Source of the DNA: Clavelina lepadiformis
Lineage: Eukaryota > Chordata > Ascidiacea > Aplousobranchia > Clavelinidae
Direction: 5' to 3'
DNA: 64,000 bases
NCBI RefSeq assembly: GCF_947623445.1
Contig: NC_135246.1
Coordinates: 14,243,856 to 14,307,855, forward strand
A program made the position numbers and the translations under genes. Of the stretch, positions 49,465-62,900 are shown one piece after another; within the stretch, counting starts at the first letter, position 1; the number at the start of each line of letters is the position of its first letter. The notes below the pieces were generated by a model that searched no databases, was not told the DNA's origin, and saw only the letters and a program-made list of their open reading frames with translations.

Positions 49465-49560
49465 AACTTGACTCGAATCTCTATTTCAAAATGACTCGAC
49501 ATCACTTGAGTCTTGTAATGTAAATGACTTGACTTCACTTGAACTAAAGTTTAATGATTT
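49465..49560. repeat. GACTTGACTC-rich repeat fragment
   Basis: AACTTGACTCGAATC, AATGACTCGACATCACTTGA and AATGACTTGACTTCACTTGA follow one another and match the ends of the 4785-5350 repeat family. Only one side of an element is seen. Confidence 0.45.
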
Positions 49561-50442
49561 GGTTACGATTCAGCAAACATTTTTAGCCTCGAAACACCAA
49601 GTCTAATTGTTTTTCTTCGCGGAACACCGAGAAACCGAGGACGTATTTAAGGGGTGATTAGGATAGAAGTCCTAGCCCCCAAAAGTCCTGGAGAAATAGT
49701 TGATAACTAAATAGTTAGATAAAATATAACAGATAAACAGTTACACGACCCAGTAGTATTACAGTATTTCAGTTGCTGGTATACAAAATAACTGTAATAG
49801 TGAACAACAGAAATGATTTGCTTGGCGTAACACTTTTAAGAGCTGCGGAACACATAGATGATACATTACGCGGATAACATAACACATACATGGAGAATTT
49901 TTGGTAGGCCTATATCAAAACAAAACTTTTTAAATTGGAAATGTCCAAATGGAATTTTTCTGACGAAGAGTTATGAGGTCGTCTGGATATTTTACGTATG
50001 TCTGATTTTTTTAAACTCCTTTAGGCAAAAGTTTGACGAAATACACATGCCAACTGCCACGTTTTGATAAAACGCCAAGTCAAAGGCGACTAAAGATTGA
50101 AACCTGGTTGGTCGAGCTGCGCATTAGGTTTGCATCTCAGGCCTGAACATGGGAGAAATCTGTTAACGCACTTCAAATTAGTTGTTGAATAGGCCTACAC
50201 CTTGAAATTATTTGACCGATGCGCTTATAAGTTTTTTGCTGTTCAATGCTTTTATGTTAGGCATAAAATTACAGTACAGCCATACCTAGTGGGAAATGTA
50301 AGACCTGCGCCCACGAGATTCTTCAACGTGCAGTCCAAACTTTTTTATCTTCACGCAAGTTATAATAAACAATTAGAGAAAAACTGGTTGTTTGAACGCC
50401 AATTTATATGGTAACAAATAAACAAAAAATTTAGTCTTCAGT

Positions 50443-50660
50443 GCCGGACTGCAGAGTATGGCAGTTTTCGCCAGATCTTGGGAGTGCAGAAGCAAAATTC
50501 CGGTATGCAAGGAAGCAGCCGGTGTGCACTGCGACTTGTCGCTTAAGCCTTTGCGGCGTTTTTGGTAGGCAAGGTACGGCCTTTTGCAATAGAAAATTAG
50601 TGTCTCATCTTTTTTGAGAGATCGCTTTGCTCCTGGTGTGCAATACTGCTTGGTCAAAAA
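50443..50660. repeat. Dispersed repeat, best copy
   Basis: CCGGACTGCAGAGTATGGCA begins the match to 24128, and AGGAAGCAGCCGGTGTGCAC through CTTTTTTGAGAGATCGC matches 26090-26215. About 218 bp. No reading frame is conserved among copies, so it is called a non-coding repeat of unknown class. Confidence 0.65.
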
Positions 50661-51266
50661 ATCTCGTGTTGCATGTTGAAATCACGCCGTGGTCACCAGT
50701 GTACCAACTAGGATTCTTATTTGTAATTAATTATTGATTATTTGATAATTCATTTAGCTGACTCTGTTGATATGCATGTTCGTAAACCACTGATAGACTA
50801 GTTGAGCATCACAGTCTGATAACCAAACTGACTGTATTCTTAAATATAGTTATATTATTATTGATTCACAACGAAAGGAATATTGCTTTCAGAGCACATA
50901 TCAGAGATGCATTCGATATTACTGCATAAACTTGACTGATCGTTGAGAGAGAGCATCATCTGTTTGAACGGTTGATATTACTTGGAAGTAATAGAAATGG
51001 GTTGCGTGTACATGACCAAAATATAGTACAGCATTTGTTCGTAAACACACGGCGTAAAAAAACAATAACAAAATATCATAATCATTAGATCTGCACAAAA
51101 ATTCCGTAGGAATATTGGCTAATTATGACAATTAACACAAGATGAAAAAGGGCATCGTGTCTCCTTTTTTTGAAACCACAGTTGGCATAACATTTCTGCT
51201 GTATTTGTAATGTATGCCAAATTGGCCTTCAACATAAGCATCACACGAAATGCACTGGTGCAAAAT

Positions 51267-51401
51267 GATGCACCAGGTGCATTTTGCAGCCCGGTAGACA
51301 AAACACAGAACGTGTGGGCTCCGTTTTCCAGAGGTAAATGTCAAACACTCGGGAGCAGGAAGCACATTCTTCATAAGTCTTGAGGGTGCAGTTGCCATGC
51401 T
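51267..51401 (-). repeat. Left arm of an inverted repeat pair
   Basis: Read on the minus strand, AGCATGGCAACTGCACCCTC begins a 135 bp stretch that resembles 52037-52172 read on plus. It ends with GCTGCAAAATGCACCTGGTG. An ATG heads both arms at the same place, but the frame is broken by indels in this arm. Confidence 0.7.
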
Positions 51402-52036
51402 TTAAATTAGTGCTATTTAGTCTTCAGTCAAAAGCGAACGGAAAAATTTCTTTTAAAGTACCCTGTTTCTAGCTGTTAACTTGTTTTGCGAATAAACACT
51501 TCAAGACAAAATGTTGCGTGTCTCTAATACTTTCCGTTAAAAATCCTGGAAAAGTAGTTGCCAAGGTATCAGGTTCTCGCAAAAAGTTAGAATTTGTGTT
51601 TGGCATAGGCTGGTACTGCTTAATGTTGCTGCTCAGTAACTGCATTCAGTGTCTGTGTGATGCCTTGTATCACACATAATCAGTGGTAAATCTTCATGCA
51701 AATACACACAAAAGCATCATGTGTCATCATGACAATTACTCGAATTAGTGCGAGTCTTATTAGCTATTACCTTGCCTCGACAAGCCCGGGTAATTATGTT
51801 ATTGTCTCATCGCTATTCTTAGCGTTTAAGGTAAGAAAATCCAAAAATTTGTGCAGTCGTAATTAATTACTAAGACGGACAGAACAGTCAGCACAATATT
51901 GTGACACCACAATTTTTTGTCGATCTCTAACAAGGTTCAACAGTTCTGATATGACTAGCCTGGCATCCATTAGATGGTCCGTAACCCGGTAACTCAGTGG
52001 CTAAAACTAAGATCCATGTACTGACACTGTAGTAGA

Positions 52037-52172
52037 AAGCATGACAACTGTACCCTCGAAATTTTTTGAAGATTGTGCTTGCTGCACCTCACTGTTTCAC
52101 AATTACCTGCGGAAAATGGAGCCTTTGGGCTCTTCGTTTTGCCTATCAGACTGCAAAATGCACCTAGTGCAC
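52037..52172 (+). repeat. Right arm of an inverted repeat pair, with a 66-codon open frame
   Basis: AGCATGACAACTGTACCCTC to ACTGCAAAATGCACCTAGTG is the plus-strand counterpart of the arm at 51267-51401, about 640 bp away. The frame 52041-52241 is cysteine-rich (nine Cys in 66 codons) and includes FCLSDCKMHLVH; the other arm has FCLPGCKMHLVH in a shifted frame. A second CACCCTCGAGAACTTGTCAT at 52191-52211 echoes the start of the arm. It may be a degraded duplicated exon or a non-coding repeat. Confidence 0.55.
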
Positions 52173-53939
52173 CCCGATTTTGGCTGTCCTGCACCCTCGA
52201 GAACTTGTCATGAAGTGAAATGTTGTCCAGTCTGGCACTGATGCAGGGTAGGCTAATTAGCATAGCACACAGTATTTGCTTAAATCAGTTGAAAGTTTTA
52301 ACCCAATGGATGCGACTTTTAACTGCTTTTTTGTTTTACTGTGAAGAATCTGTGTACTACAACTTCTACAAGTAATGAGTCTGAGCAAGCCGCATTGATA
52401 CTTTGCCTAAGGATGGCTTGAGTTATGATTTTGTGCAGTGTAAGCAATTTTCTGTATGATATGAACTTCTCCATTGGAAATATTATTTTATATTAACTAT
52501 GTAGAGACTACTGCATGAAAAGCATGTCAAAGTGTCAGCTTATATACATAAAGTATAGCCCACAAAATGATAATTTTGTTCTAATGGTTGTAATAGTCAG
52601 ACAATATTGAATCCCCTAAGCTACAAAACTATTTTTGTGAAAGCTTGGCATGAGAAGAAATATCCTTGGCTTGAAATCTTTTAATTTAAATTTATAGGAG
52701 TTTTTTTGGATATACTGTATATATATTTATAAGAGGGCCCCCGGCAAATGACCTTGGTAAAAGATTGTCCTTTGAAAATTGCATTAATGCATTAAAAAAC
52801 TCACTTGATGTTATTAACTTTCACGATCTGGTCTTTAAGAACTATTCCACATATAGCACGTTGTATCTTCACCTTTTGTACAGCATTGAAGCGTCTTTGT
52901 ATCGTACCATTGGTTAAAATAATATTGCTATTATGATTTCTCCACTAATCGTATTTGAAAATTGTGCTAACAGAGTTTGAAGTAGAAATGTTTTATGTGT
53001 CAAAATTGACCAGAGCTACTTGGAGTAATCGTAAAAAGTTGAAGGTATTTCTGCTGGCTACTTTTTATGGTCGTACTTCAATTTGTCCCTCGAGTGGGTC
53101 ATTATATTCAGATATTCTTTTAAACTTATGTTATTTAACTTGTTTAGCTACCAATTTCAACAGCGCTACATTTGTTGTAATTCCATGTTTTTGTCATTTT
53201 TAAGTTACTTACGCTACATCCCATTAATTAAAGTAAGATCCGTGATAAGTTGCATACAAGAACTTATATGCCGTACTGAATTACTGACTGACACAATCCT
53301 GTGCTAGATTCCTATGTCGCCACAAAGGAAATATGGAATTTGAACGTTCTTATGTCGCAACAAAGCTTGGCTGCTCGTTTTGGTTGCACGAGTAGCGCCA
53401 ATAAAGTTTGATTTTCTCGTTTGCTGCTGCATTTAACAAAAAAATGATTTTCCAGTTAGAATGGGGAATGTCTTTCCATGTTACAAATGTTTTAATTGTC
53501 GAAATTGAACTAAGAGTCTAGTAATAGCAAAGAGTTCAACAAGTTTCAATCAAGTTTTCACGCTAGATCTGCAAGCATACACATGATTTTTCCTTGTTTT
53601 CTGTCCAAAGCGACTGAGAGAAGGTTCATGGGGCCGTTTTTTCATCCCCGGTGTGGCGCCCAGGGGGTTAAATCAATAGCGTTATAATTTATCTGTTTGT
53701 TAGTTCTACTTTCTGTGAAAAATTGGCGTCTCTAGACCCTGGTTTTTGGTTTTTGATTACAGATAGACAGTCCGAGTAAATCCAACATATATAAATGTAG
53801 AATATTTATAAATATTATGTGGCTTATCCATTTCTGAATCCATGCGTTTCATTTACTCAAATTTATATTTTAGTGAAAATAATACTTTCTTGTGTGATCT
53901 GTTTGCTCTAAAGTGTACTGCACAAAACAATCATTGAAA

Positions 53940-56900
53940 ATGTCGTCCACTGAAACACTAACTTTTGGACCAGAATGGTAAGTAGCGATTTATGCCATAT
54001 CATGACCATTTGGTTTTTAGCAGGGCTGTGGAGCTTGAGCTTAGGAGACAAATTATTTTCTGAGGCACGTTACTTTTATTATAAGCTCCAGCTCTGGAAG
54101 CATGAGGTGGGCCTGTTCCATCTTAAAGGCATTGATTTATCAGTGACTATTTTATTATACAAAAGTTTAACATTCTTTTAGAAATTCCTGCAGGAACCAG
54201 CTTGTGGTAAATGCTATGGTTCTTAACATGATTGTTGATTAAAAAATTTATGTAGTAAGTAAAGTTTTTGAGCCTGATCATATGCAGTAGACTTCACATA
54301 TAGTTAATGAGTTAGGACCAGCGATTTTAATCAGTCATGGGCAAAAACCATTAAGGACTTTATTGGTTTTGATGAAATACCTTGTATAAACACTTTTGAC
54401 ATGTTGTGCAGCCAGTGCAAGTTCATAAAACGATTAATGAAATATACAGTTAAATTTATTTAATGTTGTTAATTTGTTATCATTATTAAACAGGCTCCGT
54501 GCTCTCTCTGGAGGTTCCTCTGCTCCTTCCCAATCAACTCCAACTAGCACAACAACAGTAAAGTTTAAGCTTGCTCAGTATAGGTATAATGTGACGTACA
54601 TATAAAATGTATTAATTTTATCATGTTATTGTTATAATATATCTACTGAGACTAATGTGACACAATTTTGTTTAAATCAAGATATGGTCGGGAAGAAATG
54701 TTAGCTCTTTTTGAAAAGCAAGATGAAATACACCCTGAGCTACTACAAGCCCCGAATCTAATCAGTGAAGAAACTCTCGAACCGCTTTCTCTCATACCTT
54801 TAACAGATGAAGAGCAGGTTAGTGATTTGGTAATTGGCTCATTTTATAGGAATAACTGAGAATATGTACTTACAACAAGCCGTTACGTTCATTAGACATT
54901 ACATCGCCGACATGCTAATTAACTGTTTCTGTTAGCAGGTGATTGCTCTATGTAAACTGTTTAAATAAAAATGTTGTGTTTCATCATAGCAAGACAATGT
55001 TATGTTTACTATTTTAAAAATTGTTTGCATTTTATTGGACTGTTTTTGCATGGCACAAACCTATATTGGCATAATAGTTTTTCTCACTGTGTTTGTTGAT
55101 CAATTAGCAATCAATTTTTCCAAAAATACTTTCAGAGAGCATTATCTGATGGCGTGAACAGTGATTCATACCATCGGCCCAGGGGTGCTGGTCCAGGGTT
55201 ATCTTCGAGGGGTCGGTCTGCTCCACCGAGAGGGAGGGGACGAGGTAGAGGAGAGATTTATTCTCGGAGCATGAGTCAAACTGAGGATGGATCTGGTCCT
55301 CCATATTCTCGTGGTCCTCGTGAATACAGTCGAAGGGAAAGTTGGGATGAACGTGGTTTTGGGCGAAGTGGAGGTAGCTCAGTGTAGATATTTACTGCGC
55401 TTCTCTAAAATACATTTAAATACTCTGACGATAGGAAGCTACTATTGTTTTTGAGAATTTACATAACGTTGTGTATAAAGTATATTTACGTAAAATTGTA
55501 TTCATTATGATAATGCTTAAACAGTGTGGATAAAAACATTTGCATATGTCTGAAATTGTCTGATTGCGTAGGTCGAAACTTCGACGAAATCCCGAGTCGA
55601 AAGCCAGTCCGAAGATCAGATGCGAGTGAAGACTGGAGAAGTGATGCCAATCGTGGAGGTGGAGATGGAGCAAATGGTGATGAGGCAAATTCAGATTGGC
55701 GGCCTCCAGCCCCATCAAGAAGAGAGAGCTGGAAAGGTATATTATGAGTTCAACCTTCCCACTTTGTTGTTGTGCAGGCTGGATGCATTTATCTCTATGT
55801 TCCATCCGTGGTTTAGTATTTGTAATTGCCTTACTGCTTATGACAACATAACATAAGAAAGTTGCAGTGGAGTTAACACAGAAAACAATTATTGTCTGAA
55901 TTACTCTTTAAAACAGATTTTTTGTTTCTGCATTCACAGAACCGGGAAGGTCATCAGGTGGAAGCTGGAGAGAAAGTGGCCGGGAATGGTCAGAACCTCG
56001 TGATCGAAGAGTAGTTGGTAGAACTCGTTCTCTCAGCCAGTTTGACGTATGTATACTACCTATGATTTATACTGTCTGAATAAATGTTTATGCTCAATCA
56101 ATGTTTTAACTGAAGCAGGGTGATTCTGGATTGATGCCGGAATGGGCTGATGATGATGGGGATGAAGTGGGTGTGTTTGATTCTTCCGGAGCATTTCTCA
56201 CGGTGAGTTGAGATTTTTTGGGTGAAGATCAGTTGAACTGATTTGTTGCTTAAATTTTTAATATTTTAAATTGGCCTGTTAAGAAGCGAAACAACTCTAC
56301 AAAAAAGACAACAAACAATCAAAAAGAAGAAGACCCAAGTAAATCACTTCGGCGCAATGCAGCAAGTCAACCATCGCTGCGAAGGATCGATGAAAAAGAA
56401 AAGATTGCCAGTGACATTCTAACTGATACGACTGATACCAAAGATGACCCAAACATGGATATATCAGGTTTAGATGTGTATATGTGGTAAAATATTTGTC
56501 ATGGCCCTTGGAAGTAGCACTGTTTTAGTTAGTACATAATGCATTTTAATGTGTACTGGACGTGGTACGGCAGCTAATTTCCTTCCAAACAAACAGAATG
56601 CTTTGTAAAAGTAACTGAATGTTATTTTTATCTTACTTTCACCACATACGTGTTCATTGACTTAGTCTTAGTTATCCGCTAAATCGTATTCATGCTTTTT
56701 ACACAGAAAAGCTTAATTCAACTGAACCAGGACCGCCTTCTAGTGATACTGGAAAGATGGAGGTGAACAAGGAGTTTACGGGGTCGGCAGTATTGTTCAC
56801 TGTAGCTGATGATTGTCAGATTCAAGACGAGGATAACTCAGCTGCCAGCAAACAGAGAGAGCCGCCTCCCAATAACCCAGTAACATCCAATACACCATCC

Positions 56901-59900
56901 AGTGAATCTTCAGTTGTTGCACAATCTGCTCAATCGCATGAACAACCCAAGAATGAACAAGGGATGGACAAAATTACCAGTGCTGCAGCTAATGGTATGA
57001 ATTTTTTTTATTTGCGGAACATTATACCACGAAGTTCAGTTGTGATTTGTGACAAAAAATCTGTTATGTAACTTCCATCTAACACGATGTATTTTGCGTA
57101 TGCTTTATATTCATATCCTTACATTAAATCATCAGATAATTCTGACAATGTTGAAGATAATGCACAAGAAGACGCAGACAACCTACATCATCACATTGAA
57201 CAAGTACTTTTTTATTTATGTTAGCTTCAGCACTATTTACTTTGTATTTGTTGTTAGTTAGCTTTTCAAAATATGACACACCCAGTGGTTTGTGTATGCC
57301 TGACATTTTGGGGTATTTCTGATTAAAAGTTTACAAACGAACCTTCCATCTCATAGCCAACTGTTGTATTGTATTTATATGCAACAATTGACACCATTGT
57401 TTTTCCTTGTATGAAGCATAAATTTTGTGTGGCAATGCTAAGTCATAAGTAAAAGGTCATGACTATTTTGTGGCTAAGCAGGTTGTGACTTCTTCATTAG
57501 CAGTTTGTGCAGTCTTAAATATATCTAGTTATTACGTATTATATTAAAACTTGAAAATGATGTTAAAGAGACAGTAAATGTCGGTAGTGTAGAATTGTAG
57601 TTTGTCCAGCAGAAAGAAAAACATAGGTACAAAACGCCTTGGTATTAATGGCATGCTATTTCTAGCTGAAAATGAATTTTACTGTTATTTATTTCAAATG
57701 ATTTCTTGCACAAATGCAAAAAGTTACATAACTTTAAGCCGAACTTTTTAATCAGAAATTTTAAAAGAACAAGTTTGTTTACTGTCTGCCAAAGCTTAAC
57801 AATAGTGTAATGTAGCCCATACTCTTGAAAACGTTGGGCACACAATTATCAGATGCATTTTTAACTCTCCTTATCAGATTAAAAAGTTATTAAAAGAATC
57901 TTTGCTCTTGGAATTACCCTCTAACAATAGGAACTGTTACATGAATCGAAAAATTTTTTGCAGGCCGCCTTGAAGCTTGTTGACTCATTTTCTGAAGCAG
58001 ATGACCACACTGAATGGAGCACCACGCAGCGTTTAAAATCTGTTTCTGGTGAGACTTCAGCTACTGTTATACCTCCAAGTATAACATCAAACATTCCTGA
58101 CCTTGCATCAAAATGGTTTTATAAGGATCCACAAGGGGAAACACAAGGTATTAGCAGAATCTGTTACTCTTTTTTAGTCATTAGCTGTGCCTGATCAATA
58201 GGGCGATTATTTTTTGACTTGTCAAAAAAGTCAAAAATTTGTCAAATTTACAGCGTTAGGTCAAAAATTGTCAAAATTTTTTAAAAAGTCAAACTTTTTT
58301 ACAAACTGCATTGCCGTGGTGTCATAGAGGTTGCACTGTAGGTGAACTTGTCATTTTACATCGTACACCTTGTAGCCTACTTTATACTGTTGTAAATAGC
58401 CCATTGTCTACTTATTGTGAATCGGCTCTTGCTTCGGTTTTGCTTTAGATACTTCATGTATCTTTAGTTAAGACAAATGTATTAAACAATTTTTGTTGTG
58501 TCTTAGTTGCAGTTTTTTGGCAGTGATTTGTAATTAGCTCATTTCCCTTTTCAGAATAGGCTAGGTCTGTGTTCAGACTTTTGCTTTTCTTTACTACAAT
58601 AAATTTTAACTTTTTGTACAATAATGTGTAATTTAACTACTTGAGTTCTTTATAAGTCAAAATTTGTCAAAAAAAAAGTTTTTTTAATGTCAAAATTTGT
58701 CAAAATTTTCAATTGTTAGGTCAAAAACTTTCGTTTTTTAGGTCAAAAAATAATCGCCCTACTGATCAATAATAATCACTGTTGTGATTATTATTGCTAA
58801 TGGTAGTAGCACATACTATGTCCTCATTCGTACATCCAGGTGGATATAGTGTTTGTATTTTTGTTTCACAGGTCCTTTCAGTTCCCAAGAAATGAGGGAG
58901 TGGTTTGTTGCCGGATACTTCACTGTCAACTTGCTCGTTAAAAGAGCATGTGACCCTCAATTTTTACCTCTCGGGCACCTGATTGCTAGTTGGGGTACTA
59001 TGCCATTTGACCCAAAACATGGAAATTCCCCTCAGGTAAACAACTATATCTCCTAAAAAGTTCAGACCTTCTGCAACTGTTTTTTTTAACATGCGGTTTG
59101 GTTACTTATACAGAAATGACTTGTTGAGAGTTACACTTTCTCTTTTCAGCCTACTGGTGAACTGCAGATGGCGTTGCAACAGAAACAACTGCAGATGCAG
59201 CAGCAGCAGCAACAACAACAACAACAACAACAACAACAGCAGCAGCAGCAACAGTTATTGCAGCAACAACTTTTACAACAACAACAGTTGCAACAGTTAA
59301 GGTAAGTCAGAATAATTAATATTAATAATAATCTACAATTTATTCTTCCAATCGCTTTTAGAAACTACCAACAACAACAACAACAACAGCAAAAACAAGC
59401 AGCACTTACACAACAGCAGCAACAGGCAGCTTTCAGTACAATACTGGCTCAGTTGAGAACGTCAAAAGAGTTTTTAACAATGAACCAACAAGAACAGCAA
59501 GCCACCCTTGCACAATATATGGCTCTTGTACAACAACAACAGTCTTCTTCTGTTGCTACTACTAATGTGTAAGTTATCTATACATATTAATGGACGTATT
59601 TATTGGATGGCATTTGTTTATCACAATTTTTTCTGTTACGTAGCAATCAGTCTGCTTCGTCTATTCCGAATCTATGGGATACTGATCCTTCCGTTGTAAG
59701 GAGACCATCTCCCATTCCCATGGCAACTCAACAGCAACAACAACAGATGGTGGAGATGCTAAAACAGAAAGCTCTGGAGCAGGTGATTCATCAATGATGT
59801 ATATTCGTTGATGATGCTACCAATGCATCAGCAACATTAATAGAAAGCAACTTGCAAAACAAGATTTCTCTGTTATTCCGCTAGGAGCAAGCTGTCAAGA

Positions 59901-62900
59901 AGAAGCAAGAGGAAGAATTGAGGAGACGAGAGGAAGAGGAGAAGCGTCGGAAAGATGAACAAATAAGAAGGGAACAGGAAGAGCAGTTAAGAAGGGAACA
60001 AGAAGAAAATTTGAGAAGGGAACAGGAAGAACTACAGCGAAGAAAAGTCTGTATTCACTTCGCAACTTGTTCATGTTAAATTAAGTATTTACCATCAGCA
60101 AGTACAACTGTACAAGGTTATAAATTTTTTCTGTTTAACACAAAACACAGTCCTTTTGCAGAGTGAAATAAATGCTCTTCCTGTTTTTTCAAGGAGGAAA
60201 TGTTGAGGCTCCAAGCTGCAGAAATGCGAAAGAAGGAAATGGAAGAGGCAAAAAGAAAGCAGGTTGAATTACTGACTTTCTGTATTCAGCCGTGATGGTA
60301 TCTTAGAACTACTTGTTGTTCGTTTATAGTGTCTTAAAATTTTTTCAATTTTAGGCCGAATTGTTACGAGAAAAATTGATCCAAGAAGAGCAAGAACGAA
60401 TCAGGAAAGAGCAAGAGGAAAAAAGAAAACGGGAAGAGCAAAGACAAAAAGTATGCAGCACATTTTCAATCGGCAATAAAAAACGATTTTATTTTTGTAA
60501 CTTGCTACTAATCAAAGTATTAGTTTATGTTTAGTGTTTCTTGTGGATTTGTGTTTTATGCCCTTATTTGTTTGACAGGAAGAAGAAGAGAAAGCACGAG
60601 CAGCCATTGCCAAAATAGAAGAAGAGGCTCGCAGAAGGAGAGAGCAGGAGGAAGAAATGAGAAAACGGTTTGGACTTGAAGCCAGATTTATTGTTGTTAG
60701 GGACAGGATCAGCCTTATCAAACGCAGGGCCCTTTGCCGATTTTAAATGCTTAATGTAGTAACAATAATGATACTAAAGTAAATCAAATACCATCGCTTT
60801 GCAAATCAGCTCCTATCAAAACTTTGCTTCGTGATATACTTCACCAAAACATTCTCTTTCAGGAAAAATATGAAAAAGAACACTGATTTGTGCAACATAA
60901 AAGCTAAACTGTTATTTTTGTTTTGGTATTAAGCAGCATGGAGCTCCTAAAAGCGCAGTCCCAATGCAGCCGGATTGGCCTTCGGGCGATCTTGATTGGG
61001 GAATTAAAAATTTAAAAAAATATCGGTTTATTGTCTTTGTGCGAATCTTTACTTTATCACTTCAGGGAGGAGAAGAAAAGGCAAATGGAAGTGGAGGCAA
61101 GAAGAAAACAAGAAGAGGAAAATGAAAAAAAACTGAAGCAAGAAGAACAAGAGAGAATCCGACAAATGAAACAGCTTGAGGAGGAAAACAGACAAGAGAA
61201 AAAGGTAAGCTTAAGTTGATCTTTTAATAATTTTATAAGCTAGCAAATTACCACACCTCTGTAATTTTACAATTGCACTTGCAGGCACAGGAAGAAGCTT
61301 TAAAGAAACAGCGAGAAATGGAGATCCAAAGACAAAAAGAAGAGGTTCTTCGAAAGGTAATATAACCAGCACGTCCGAAAAAGCAAACAAACCTAGTGGT
61401 TAACTATCATTGTGTAATTAATCTGCAACAGAGTTCGGTGAAGGGTGAAGTGTTTTGATTTGTAGCGTTTTTTGTTTTTCATTGCAGAGACAACAGGAAC
61501 AGCTTAGAAACATAAAACTTCCATCAACGGCTAGTTGGGGTCAACAGCAGTCTACTTCATTGCATCAGCAGCAAGTGTTATCGTCTGTTGCAGAAATACA
61601 AAAGATTGAAGAAGAAAAAGAACGCAAAAGAAAGGAGGAAGAGGTACTAGAGATATAGACTTGGGTATTGGTATTGCATGAAAAAACAGCAATTGCACAG
61701 TACTACAGTTTATTTTGCTTATTACATTTTAGCTTTTTTCCCTTTGGCAATGCGCCACTTCGAAAGATAACTTCTGTTTGTTGGCACACTGCAAAATTAA
61801 AAACATCAAGTAACTAATTATGAGTTTAGCTAACACCTTCGTTGTTTGTACACTAAGCTTCGTTTGTTGAGACATCAGCAAATGCAACAGCAACAGCTTC
61901 AAAAGCAGCAACAGCAGCGAGGAGTCTGGGGAGGAACTCCTGCATCTGGAAGCTCATCATTTTCCTCATCACAATCTCATACCTTGTCGTTGATGGAGAT
62001 TCAAAGGGAAGAAAGTTGCAAACAACTTCAGCAAAAATCACTGTCTCCACAGCAACCGGTGATGCTATTGTCATTTAATTGAGCGCTTTGCCGAAAATAT
62101 TTTCATTTCGTTTGTTTATTAGCATTATGCTGTTCAGGTTTCTTTTCATTTTATTGCACTTTTCGAAAACCCAGCGCTTATAATTTTCTGCATTCCTTTA
62201 GAAGCCGGAACTTAGTTTACAAGCATCGGCTGCTTGGGGCAGTAGACAGCCGAGTTCGTCTTACTCCAACACTGCATCTGTGTGGGGACAGCCCGCCACA
62301 ACACAGCAACAGCAATACTCTTTTTGGGATCAGGAGCAGACAACTAACAGTAGCAAACAAACATCCACCAAAACCACTTCAAAGCAACAAACTAAGGTAC
62401 CGCATGAACAAGGTCTTAAATATTACGACTAAATGGATTTGTAAAACATCAACAAGCAGCTATAGTTGTCAACGTTGTCTGTTGTTGAAATAAGCCGATG
62501 TAATAATCTTAGGCACGCAACAAGCAGAGTGCCGCAGCTTCGGCTGCCGAAAACAACAGCTTGGTGGCGCTCTTCCAGCAACAACAGCAGATGCAGCAGA
62601 AGGATCCATTTGTGCAGTGGTGCGAAGAACAGATTGCTGATCTACCCGCTACTGGAAACCTTGATAGTAAGTTAGATCCAAGCAGTTTGAATACATATCA
62701 TGCACCTTTAGCTTTTATAACTGGTCGACTTGGTCTTGGATTATCATGCAGATTAATCGTTTGGGTGCAGCACCCTATGATTTAAAGCTGCAAGAACAGT
62801 GTTTATTGGCCTGTCGTGTCACATAAGAATTTATCACGGTGACCTATGTTCAGTTTCGACGTTCATCGCCTTTCTTCGCGACGTCGAGTCCCCTTATGAG

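Larger units (their letters stand above)
47923..53939. other. Six-kb gene-free, repeat-rich interval
   Basis: This interval separates divergent MOXD1-like copy C and GIGYF. A 126-codon open frame at 48738-49118 shows no similarity or splice context. Contents noted separately: a GACTCGA-rich repeat near 49470, a dispersed repeat at 50443-50660 and an inverted repeat pair at 51.3 and 52.1 kb. The right end (53300-53939) should contain the GIGYF promoter and 5' UTR; no canonical TATA position could be assigned. Confidence 0.35.
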
